From Virgibacillus_N oceani_A (GTDB taxonomy: Bacteria > Bacillota > Bacilli > Bacillales > Amphibacillaceae), in assembly GCA_041521345.1 (NCBI GenBank), contig JBGOHB010000014.1: DNA of 64,000 nt; one strand, 5' to 3'. A program made the translations under genes and the position numbers. This document shows, in pieces, positions 55,190 to 62,769 of the stretch. Position 1 is the stretch's first letter; each line of letters begins with the position of its first letter. The notes under the pieces are model-generated. The model searched no databases, was not told where the DNA came from, and saw only the letters and a list, made by a program, of their open reading frames with translations.

Positions 55190-55222
55190 CCCCCTGTACA
55201 AGGTAATACCTTGTACAGGGGG
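55190..55222. repeat. Large perfect palindrome between the two M14 genes
   Basis: CCCCCTGTACAAGGTA (55190-55205) and TACCTTGTACAGGGGG (55207-55222) are perfect inverted repeats around one base. It follows the stop of the upstream M14 gene (minus strand) and precedes the start of the other. There is no T run, so it may be a non-canonical terminator, mRNA stabiliser or protein-binding site. Confidence 0.55.
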
Positions 55223-55255
55223 AACTCTCAAACTTTTTATTTCCTGTTGTAAAGT

Positions 55256-57712
55256 TTATTGCCACTGTAGAATCAATTCATCAGCTTGGTCCATGAGCGT
55301 GTTATATGCTTCATCAGAAATAAGAGCATTGTCTTGTTGATGATTAAGCAAATCCTTAAGCCCACCTTCCAAGTGTTTGACGACTTTCTCCGCTTCCGCT
55401 TGATTTTCATAATAACTAATAGCTGTTAAGTGAAGCGTTAGGGCGTAGGGAGCTTCCTCATTAGCGAATGCTCCGTCGTCTTCGAATTGTTCAACAATGA
55501 CTTTTATCTCGGATGCACTGATCGGTTCCTCTAAACCGTCAAGCGCATTATTCAACGATCTTAATGCGTTGTCGACTGTCGTTTGTGTGGCATCTGGATC
55601 ATCCAGCACGTCTTCGGCTTGCATCAATGCATCCTGCAAGACTTGCCAGCTATCTGCGGTGTAATCCTCCTCATTCAGGTTTTCAGCATAGATGTCATCC
55701 ACACGATTCTGAAGTTCTGTTTTATCGACTACAGGGTCGGGGTCGAGAATGTCCTCTGGTGGACGGGGTGCTTCTTCACCCCCGGTGCCAACACCGATGA
55801 ATGCCCACTCATTAACTGCCCCTGAGGTGAAGTGACTCATGCCAACTCGCCCTTGATCAAAGGTATTGTTATAAGTCTGTACCATCCATTCTTCAGGTTC
55901 GTCCTCACCATTTGGCCACATCTTCGCTTGCAGCATCTCTCCTTCACGCTGTAGCACCACTCTATACCAAGTATCCTCTTCCACAGTAAAAGGTAATTCT
56001 GTACCTGCGAGGGCTCTGTGTTGTCCGTCCTGGTAACTAGCAATTCTTACTTGGTTGGGGCGACTACCAGCACTTGGGCTTCGGGCATCGAGGTAATAGG
56101 CGTTTTCGCTGTCACCATCATCAGAAATATGGAATGCAATCTGGAATAGCGTGTCTCCAGCCTCCGATGCACGTACTAAACCTGACACTTCAACGTCACC
56201 TTGGACGTGTCCCTCTTCACCGACTTCATCCCAGGTCAGCGCCCGACGATTACCATTATTATTGACAAAGTGATGCAACCGCCTAGGGTCATCTTTTACT
56301 GTCCAATCGCTGTCATGCCAATACTGTGTCCACCCTGCAGGTTGCTCACCTGACTCGTTGATGGAGAAATCAGTAGCGTATTGCGCCGGTGGTGATGGCT
56401 CAGGTGGCAATGGCGGTGGTTCCACAGAACCAGGGTCACTGCAGTCGTTTAATCGCTTTCCATTGACCTCGGTGGATGAGGACTGCTCGTCTAGCAATAA
56501 GGGAATTACTGTCATCATCGGCTGAGCCATACTGACGAAAACACCATGCTCACTGACCTCCTCAGTCTCCAGTGAAAACAACTCTATATGCTTTTCAATC
56601 TGTTCAGCTTGAACACTGTTGATGAGATATCCGCAAGAATGTGGATGGAAAATATCCTCTTCAGCTGGTGTGTCCCAATCTGCACCGCCGAAATAGAACG
56701 GGTCGGATTGAGCTTCTCCCGCAGCTTCTTTACGGAGCGAAGCCTCTGTCACTACTGTGGTAACATCCTCCCGACGCTCTCGGTGGAACTCCAGTACTTC
56801 ATGAACAGCGTGTATTTGCAGCTCAACACGCGCCTCCGGTGTGGCGTTGAACGTCTCAATCAGCATTGCTACGCTATGACGCAAACCTAACATATTGCGC
56901 ATGATTGTCTGATCTCCACCACCTGCGCCTCCGGGTGAGCCGTACACGTCAGTGTCATAACCGGCATCCTCAATTGCTGGAAACACGTAATCCTCGATCA
57001 TCTCTACATTCAGGTCACGCAGCTGTTCATCTACATTAAGGTTCCGTGGCCACGACAATTCTAGGCGTGGAACCTGGTCAGGATTATTTGGAGTGCTTGG
57101 ACCTTCATGCGCGTCAATGGTAATGTCGGGTGTAAATTCTTGCAACACTTGTGCCATCACCTGAGTTTCGGTTGCCATCAGGTTAATATGATCGCGGTTG
57201 GGGTCAATACCGAGGGAATTGGCACGTATATCTGCTTCTATCCCGTCTGGATTGGCCGATGGAATAAACAACACTGTTGTCTCACTCAACTGGTCAAGGA
57301 GGGCTGGGTCGTCGGTGAACGCCAAATCTCGCAATAACTGTAATGCCATCTCTCGACCTGCTGGTTCGTTACCATGCTGTGAACCGATGATCAGAATACT
57401 GCTATCCTCTGAAATGTTCTCGTCTGACGGTGGCTCAGGGTAGCCCATTCGTACCAGATGTATAGGCCGGCCTTCCACCGACTCGCCAACTGTGGAATAA
57501 GTCATTCGTTCTGATGCATTAGAAACTGCATCCAAAAAAGTCAATTCCTCGTTATGTGTGGTTCTGCTCTCACCTTCACGATCCTCAAATCCGGTCGTTG
57601 GTGGGTCAAGACTGTCACCACTGACTTTTGTTTCCAGTCCGGCAAGTGGGACCATAGCCAGCAAGAACAACAAGACTAAAAAAAATATTATATTATTTTT
57701 CAATTTATGCAT
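55256..57712 (-). CDS. Secreted M14 carboxypeptidase, permuted domain order
   Basis: An 818-residue exported protein. Signal peptide (1-32), then the M14 domain first (about 50-330) with H113 and E116 in SQHGNEPAG, H202 in IDAHEGP and catalytic E286 in AMLIETFNA. A linker with Pro-rich PPPLPPEPSPP leads to the laminin-G-like domain (about 445-650), a FIVAR-like helical repeat (about 665-735) and the same C-terminal FIMAH-like domain as the paralogue (about 735-818). Compared with 52530-55109 the peptidase and laminin-G-like modules are swapped and Fn3 is replaced. ATG 57712 has AAGGAGG about 10 bases upstream. Confidence 0.82.
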   Translation of the reverse strand: MHKLKNNIIFFLVLLFLLAMVPLAGLETKVSGDSLDPPTTGFEDREGESRTTHNEELTFLDAVSNASERMTYSTVGESVEGRPIHLVRMGYPEPPSDENISEDSSILIIGSQHGNEPAGREMALQLLRDLAFTDDPALLDQLSETTVLFIPSANPDGIEADIRANSLGIDPNRDHINLMATETQVMAQVLQEFTPDITIDAHEGPSTPNNPDQVPRLELSWPRNLNVDEQLRDLNVEMIEDYVFPAIEDAGYDTDVYGSPGGAGGGDQTIMRNMLGLRHSVAMLIETFNATPEARVELQIHAVHEVLEFHRERREDVTTVVTEASLRKEAAGEAQSDPFYFGGADWDTPAEEDIFHPHSCGYLINSVQAEQIEKHIELFSLETEEVSEHGVFVSMAQPMMTVIPLLLDEQSSSTEVNGKRLNDCSDPGSVEPPPLPPEPSPPAQYATDFSINESGEQPAGWTQYWHDSDWTVKDDPRRLHHFVNNNGNRRALTWDEVGEEGHVQGDVEVSGLVRASEAGDTLFQIAFHISDDGDSENAYYLDARSPSAGSRPNQVRIASYQDGQHRALAGTELPFTVEEDTWYRVVLQREGEMLQAKMWPNGEDEPEEWMVQTYNNTFDQGRVGMSHFTSGAVNEWAFIGVGTGGEEAPRPPEDILDPDPVVDKTELQNRVDDIYAENLNEEDYTADSWQVLQDALMQAEDVLDDPDATQTTVDNALRSLNNALDGLEEPISASEIKVIVEQFEDDGAFANEEAPYALTLHLTAISYYENQAEAEKVVKHLEGGLKDLLNHQQDNALISDEAYNTLMDQADELILQWQ

Positions 57713-58101
57713 TTCATCATAGCCTCCTTAATTGATTTTTTTCACGATAAACCTTATTTGAGGTTTTATCTCTTCCTGAACAGATAATATAAAACTTCTA
57801 CAAGATTTGTATTTATAAGAACTTATCACCTCTTTTCTACAGTCATTTATGAAATCTATTAATATGTTTTTTTATTTTATATATTACATCCCCTTCCTAT
57901 TAAATTATTATTCTTTTCATAATATATTTTCTAGTTTGATAACAAAAAATCCTTTATTATAAAATAAATTAGTAAAATAACCTATTCTAATTAAAAATAC
58001 CTATGCATTTATATGAAAGGTGATAATAGTGCGAAGGTGACGGTATATTAGTAAGTTAACATTTCTTTTAGGAAGATTTCGGTGTCAAAGTTATGTAAGA
58101 A
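57713..58101. other. AT-rich intergenic region
   Basis: About 390 bases of very AT-rich DNA that must hold the promoter of the minus-strand M14 genes. No coding frame and no clear motif apart from many A/T runs. Confidence 0.5.
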
Positions 58102-58350
58102 GGGGAACTCGTTCGTTGGCTAAATCTTAGTGGCGATGATCTAGTTTTGCATGTAAGGAAACGTGCGTTAGATTGTGGGAAAGATAGCTGGGGTGATGTG
58201 CGGCTACTTTGGAGAATGCCGGAGTTAGTGCTTACTCCAGCTCGTTTTAATTTTTTAAGTCCTTTAATTTTAAATCTGATAGCAGGCATAATACAGCCTG
58301 GAATTAATTCACTAATTAAGTCTGATAAAAATGTATATATAGTTATCTAA
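58102..58350 (+). pseudogene. Fragment of an unidentified small protein
   Basis: From 58102 an open frame reads EGELVRWLNLSGDDLVLHVR and ends NLIAGIIQPGINSLIKSD before a stop at 58350; a TAA precedes the first codon in the same frame (MLC-like ATG-TAA at 58096). It has no ribosome-binding site of its own. I do not recognise it. The sensible amino-acid composition suggests the body of a gene that lost its start. Confidence 0.3.
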
Positions 58351-58519
58351 CAATACAAGAGCCAATAAGATCCATCTTATCTTCAGCATTCTCCAATTAA
58401 AACACATCAGATAAGCAATTAGTTATGCATAATATAAATTAATATTAGTCTACTTATACTAACTTCATAATAGGTTCATATTGACTTAATATTTACCCCC
58501 TAAGCTAAGAAGGGTTATG

Positions 58520-59209
58520 CTGATAGTTTTCCAGGATCCGTATGCTTCATTAAATTCTAAACTCAAAAAAAGGTGAGAATGTCGGTGAACCACTAAGAGT
58601 ACATAGAATTGGAACAAAAAAAGAAAGACATGAAAAGGTTCTGTATTTGCTTGAAAAGGTAGGAATGGAAAATCTTCTCACATGATGAGATATCTACATT
58701 CATTTTCCGGCGAGCAGCAACAAAGAATAGGTATAGCTCGTGCACTATCACTCAATCCTAAATTAATCGTATGTGATGAACCTGTTTCTGCCTTAGATGT
58801 ATCCGTTCAGTCACAAGTTGTTAATCTATTTCAGGATATACAGAAAGAATTCCAATTAACTTATATGTTTATCTCACATGATTTGTCCATTGTACGTTAT
58901 ATAAGTGATCGAGTTGCCGTTATGTATCTTGGTAAAATTGTAGAACTAGCAGAAACAAACGATATTTATGAAAATCCAGCTCATCCTTACAAGAGAGCTC
59001 TTCGCTCGGCAATACCAGTCCCGGACCCTGTTGAACAAAAATCACGTGAACGCATTATCTTAAAAGGTGACGTGCCTAATTCTGCATCCCCTCCAAAAGG
59101 ATGTCGATTTCATACGCGTTGTCCACTTGCGACAGATTTATGTGTGGAGGAAGAGCCGGTATTTAGGGAGAAGAGTGAGGGGCATTGGGTTGCTTGTCAT
59201 TATGCATGA
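58520..59209 (+). pseudogene. Oligopeptide ABC transporter ATPase (OppF/AppF-like) remnant
   Basis: The C-terminal two thirds of an OppF-type ATPase. VFQDPYASLNSK (Q-loop region) and KERHEKVLYLLEKVGME are seen in shifted frames, then 58682-59209 is open with the signature SFSGEQQQRIGIARALSL, Walker B LIVCDEPVSALDV, the H-loop ISHDLS and the OppF C-terminal cysteine motif CRFHTRCPLA. Walker A is missing and there are at least two frame breaks, so no active ATPase is made. No permease or binding protein genes remain next to it. Confidence 0.82.
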
Positions 59210-59559
59210 AATAATGGTGAACAGAGGAAAAAACTTAGAAAGCCTTTGTATTTTTTAGTAAAAAGGCTTCTGTGTATTGTCAAATATAATTAACTAGTAA
59301 ATAATTCATATTATTTGTAGAGATTACCCATATGTGAGAGTATTAATTTCAGCTTTACTTTCACAACCACATTTGGAGTTGATTTCTTAACTAAACTTTA
59401 CTGAAGGAAATTATAAGAGCGGGATACATCGTTTTATTATAGCTAGTTGGATAAAGGATAAAAATTTCTATGTAAGCAAAATTATTGTGTGTAATCAAAA
59501 AGACTGGGTATAATAGAAATATAAGTAGTTACTTAAAATAACTATTAGGAGGAATTTTA
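59210..59559. other. Intergenic region with promoter of the SDR gene
   Basis: 350 bases without a gene. AGAAAGCCTTT (59237-59247) and AAAAGGCTTCT (about 59261-59271) can form a weak hairpin after the ABC remnant. GGTATAATA at about 59507-59515 is a good -10 candidate for the SDR gene, 45 bases before its start. Confidence 0.4.
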
Positions 59560-60321
59560 ATGGGTCGTTTATCAGATAAAGTAGCAATTGTAACAGGTGC
59601 AGCTGATGGACAAGGTGCTGAAGAAGCACGATTATTTGCAAGAGAAGGGGCAAAGGTCGTAGCTACAGATATCCAATCAGAAAAAGTTGAATCTGTAGTA
59701 AAAGAAATTAAAGAAAATGGCGGAGAAGCTATTGCACTAAAACATGATGTTGCTAATGAAGATGAATGGAAAAATATTGTAAATAAAGCAGTTGAAGCCT
59801 TTGGAAAAGTAGATGTATTAGTAAATAACGCAGGAATCACAGGTGATTTAGCTGCAAAAGCCGGTGATACAGATACTGCAGAATGGGATAAAGTTATTGA
59901 TGTCGATTTGAAAGGTGTCTTTTTAGGTATGAAATATGTCATTCCTGAAATGCAAAAAGTTGGTAAAGGATCTATCATCAATATTTCTTCGATTGCTGGC
60001 TTGATCGGGAATGGAGGCCCGCATGCTTATACAGCAGCAAAAGGCGGCGTGAGGTTAATGTCCAAAAATGCGGCTGTAGATTATGGAAAGGAACAAATCC
60101 GTGTTAACTCCATCCATCCAGGTCATATTAAGACACCAATGACAAAAGACTTTCTTGGTAGTGAAGAGCTACTGAAAGGACAATTAGCAAGGATACCGTT
60201 AGATTGGATAGCAGATCCAATCGATATTGCTAATGGTGCTTTATATTTAGCTTCAGATGAATCTAGATTTGTGACAGGGACAGAATTAGTTATTGATGGA
60301 GGACTTACCGCTAAATCATAA
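59560..60321 (+). CDS. Short-chain dehydrogenase/reductase
   Basis: Classical SDR of 253 residues. Cofactor motif TGAADGQG (TGxxxGxG), NNAG structural motif in LVNNAGITGD, catalytic Ser in INISSIAG and YTAAKGG for the Tyr-Lys pair, C-terminal TELVIDGGLTAKS. Similar to glucose-1-dehydrogenase, 3-oxoacyl reductase and hydroxysteroid dehydrogenase-like proteins; substrate undetermined. GGAGG lies 8 bases before ATG 59560. It is a single-gene unit with its own promoter and terminator. Confidence 0.88.
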   Translation: MGRLSDKVAIVTGAADGQGAEEARLFAREGAKVVATDIQSEKVESVVKEIKENGGEAIALKHDVANEDEWKNIVNKAVEAFGKVDVLVNNAGITGDLAAKAGDTDTAEWDKVIDVDLKGVFLGMKYVIPEMQKVGKGSIINISSIAGLIGNGGPHAYTAAKGGVRLMSKNAAVDYGKEQIRVNSIHPGHIKTPMTKDFLGSEELLKGQLARIPLDWIADPIDIANGALYLASDESRFVTGTELVIDGGLTAKS

Positions 60322-60374
60322 GATTAAATCTAGGTCTGTTATAGTGGTTAGTGGCTATGGCAGCAAAAAAACTT

Positions 60375-60421
60375 AAAAATGGTTTCGATTATCGGTTCTA
60401 GGTGATCGAAACCATTTTTTA
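60375..60421 (+). terminator. Terminator of the SDR gene
   Basis: AAAAATGGTTTCGAT (60375-60389) pairs with ATCGAAACCATTTTT (60405-60419), with a T run at the end. The stem shares AAATGGTTTCGAT with the terminator at 23185, 37 kb away. Confidence 0.8.
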
Positions 60422-60488
60422 TTCGTGTATTAGTTGGGTTAAGCATTAGAGTAGACCAGAATACAACAGCTCTGTGTGATGTAGCTGT

Positions 60489-60978
60489 TTAGCTGCTTGA
60501 GCATATACATACCTTTTTTATTGGTCCAATAACGAGTATGGGGTATGTATCCTCATGAATCTGTTTTGAGTAGAATTTATGTAAATTCGATAGCCCGTCA
60601 CTTAATACCATCCGACACACAGGGAAAATTGGGTTCGACAAGGTCCCCTTTTTTGTATGTCTTGCTGCAAGAACTGCTGCAAAAATCATGTTAAATATGT
60701 TCCATATTGCAGTTTCCGTGTATTCAGTTATTGCTTCATATATTTCCGCTAGTTCACCGTGCGCCTGTTCCGCCTCTTCCTATTGGGATAGACCCACGTT
60801 CGCAGCTTTCAGGTTGAAAATTTCCGCTAATAATTCCCCATTCTCTGTGACGGCTTCTGATAGTTCCTGTGCTGTTTGAGCTTGAGGGGACAGACTTTGT
60901 TTTCTCTATTTCCTATAGTGACTTTCTGATCCTTAAATAGGATTCATTTATTGTTGTTTTTGTGATATCCTTATTCAT
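60489..60978 (-). pseudogene. Decayed gene of unknown function
   Basis: On the minus strand, ATG 60978 has a good AAGGAGC site and reads MNKDITKTTINESYLRIRKS before a stop. Further coherent pieces follow in other frames (QTAQELSEAVTENGELLAEI, EEAEQAHGELAEIYEAITEY, then MIFAAVLAARHTKKG to 60489). I do not recognise the family. The preserved start signal and helical segments suggest a real gene that has been inactivated. Confidence 0.4.
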
Positions 60979-60988
60979 GTTATAGCTC

Positions 60989-61040
60989 CTTATAATTGGG
61001 GATTTGGACAAGATTACTATCCTAATTATAAGGCTTTTTT
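60989..61040 (+). terminator. Hairpin with T run upstream of the sigma-54 activator gene
   Basis: CCTTATAATT (60987-60996) and AATTATAAGG (61024-61033) are inverted repeats followed by CTTTTTTTATA. The loop is long (about 27 bases), so this is a tentative terminator. Confidence 0.4.
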
Positions 61041-61176
61041 TATAGTTGCATACATTATATATCTATATTGGGAATATTTGATTTCTAAATAAGTTGCTTG
61101 ACAAATCGGGTGTTAACTTAATGCAATGCTGGTGAGTATTCTTATATATTATATATTTTACATGGAGGAGAATGTC

Positions 61177-62622
61177 ATGACTGAAGTTCTAAAAAAAGAA
61201 ATCCAAAAACTAGAAAAGGAAAATAAAGAACTAAAAATGGTCTTTCAACTAAATTCAGATGAAATATTCGTGACTGATGCAAATGGAATTTGTTTGATGG
61301 TGAACCCTATCGCAGAAAAGCATTATGGACTTGAAGGAAATCGATTAGTAGGGAAAAGTGTTTCTGAAATGTTGGAAAACAAACTATTTTACCCTTCAGC
61401 CACATTAAAGGTAATTGAAGAGCGCATTCCTGTAAATCTAATTCAATCTACACATGATAACAGATGGCTACATGTAACCTCAGTTCCTGTATTTGATGAA
61501 CAAGGTAATCTAATAAGAGTAATATCAAATTCACGTGATATAACCGAGTTATTTATTTTGCGCCAAAGAGTAAAAGAGATGGAAAAAATAATTGAAAGGT
61601 ATAACAAACAATTAGAAAAGCTAAGAAAGGAAAACGATGATTCTGCGGATGGCATTTTAGCCAAAAGTGAAAAGATGAATCATATTTTAAATCTAATTGA
61701 TCGTATTGCTCTTGTTGATTCAACCGTTCTTTTGTCAGGAGAATCAGGAGTAGGAAAAACAAAAATAGCAAAGTTAATTCATAATAAAAGTCCGAGAAAA
61801 AACAACCCCTTTATTGAAGTGAATTGTGCCGCCATTCCTCCATCTCTTTTTGAATCAGAATTATTTGGCTATGAAACCGGTGCGTTTACTGGTGCATCCT
61901 CTACAGGTAAAAAGGGTTTATTGGAAGCTGCCAAAGGAGGAACAATATTATTAGATGAAATTAGTGAGCTTCCTATTGAACAGCAAACAAAACTTCTTCA
62001 AGTAATTCAAAATAAGACTTTTTTCAGTGTGGGTGGGAGAGAATTAAAACAGGCGGATATACGTATTATTGCAGCAACAAATCAAGATCTTGAAGAAATG
62101 GTAAAGAGAAAAGAATTTAGAGAAGATCTTTATTATAGATTATCCGTTGTACCGATACACATTCCTCCACTAAGGGAAAGAAAAGAAGATATTTTAAATC
62201 TCACAATTAATTTTCTTGAACAAATAAATATAAAGTATAATTTTAATAAAGTGATGTCTCCAAAAATATTAGAAATGATTTTGTCTTATGAATGGCCTGG
62301 AAACGTAAGAGAATTAGAAAACGCAGTAGAACGACTAGCTGTAGTATCTGAGGATTCTGTTATAGATGCTAATTTAAGATTTCTATTCGATAACAACTAT
62401 GATAATGATGCTATTTCTTTAATTGAAACATTAGATATCGAGTCACAACTAGATAATGAAAATGATACTAGCTTAAATGAAATGATGAATATTGTTGAAG
62501 AAAGAATAATTCGTCATTATGTAGAAAAACTGGGTTCAACTAGGAAGGTCGCAGAAGTATTAAAATCGAGTCAGAGTACAATTAGTAGAAAATGTATAAA
62601 ATACGGCATAGCTACCCATTAA
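61177..62622 (+). CDS. Sigma-54-dependent PAS/AAA+ activator (enhancer-binding protein)
   Basis: A 481-residue bacterial enhancer-binding protein. PAS sensor domain (about 22-130; DEIFVTDANGICLMVNP), AAA+ domain (about 162-395) with Walker A GESGVGKT (188-195), the sigma-54-contacting GAFTGA loop (235-240) and Walker B TILLDE (256-261), and a Fis-type HTH at the C terminus (about 445-481; RKVAEVLKSSQSTISRK). ATG 61177 is 8 bases from GGAGGAG; in-frame starts at 61126 and 61162 lie before or on that site. The gene sits immediately upstream of a -24/-12 promoter, so it is very likely the activator of the dehydrogenase gene that follows. Confidence 0.9.
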   Translation: MTEVLKKEIQKLEKENKELKMVFQLNSDEIFVTDANGICLMVNPIAEKHYGLEGNRLVGKSVSEMLENKLFYPSATLKVIEERIPVNLIQSTHDNRWLHVTSVPVFDEQGNLIRVISNSRDITELFILRQRVKEMEKIIERYNKQLEKLRKENDDSADGILAKSEKMNHILNLIDRIALVDSTVLLSGESGVGKTKIAKLIHNKSPRKNNPFIEVNCAAIPPSLFESELFGYETGAFTGASSTGKKGLLEAAKGGTILLDEISELPIEQQTKLLQVIQNKTFFSVGGRELKQADIRIIAATNQDLEEMVKRKEFREDLYYRLSVVPIHIPPLRERKEDILNLTINFLEQINIKYNFNKVMSPKILEMILSYEWPGNVRELENAVERLAVVSEDSVIDANLRFLFDNNYDNDAISLIETLDIESQLDNENDTSLNEMMNIVEERIIRHYVEKLGSTRKVAEVLKSSQSTISRKCIKYGIATH

Positions 62623-62634
62623 TAACGACCCGGG

Positions 62635-62676
62635 AATGAATCAATGAGAGTTATTTTGACCCACTAATGAATCAAT
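62635..62676. promoter_or_regulatory. Direct repeats, candidate upstream activating sequence
   Basis: AATGAATCAAT occurs exactly at 62635-62645 and 62666-62676, 31 bases apart, close to three helical turns. They lie about 40-95 bases upstream of the sigma-54 core promoter, a usual place for enhancer-binding protein sites. Each copy could bind the Fis-type HTH of the activator on the same DNA face. Confidence 0.55.
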
Positions 62677-62714
62677 TGCGTTGTAATCTTCTATAACATC
62701 AACCCTTTAGCAAT

Positions 62715-62730
62715 TGGCATGATATTTGCA
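62715..62730 (+). promoter_or_regulatory. Sigma-54 -24/-12 promoter
   Basis: TGGCATGATATTTGCA matches the sigma-54 consensus TGGCAYG-N4-TTGCA in every conserved position: GG at 62716-62717 and GC at 62728-62729, 12 bases apart. Transcription should start near 62741, 29 bases before the next gene. Confidence 0.9.
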
Positions 62731-62769
62731 TTATAATAAATGACATCATTGAGAAGGGTAGGAGAGCAA

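Noticed and set aside
58147..58350. TTG-initiated short gene
   Set aside because: No ribosome-binding site at that TTG and the coherent frame extends upstream of it to a stop at 58099-58101; recorded as a gene fragment.
60688..60879. 63-codon plus-strand frame rich in Ser/Ala
   Set aside because: Antisense to the decayed minus-strand gene with a better start signal; no ribosome-binding site.
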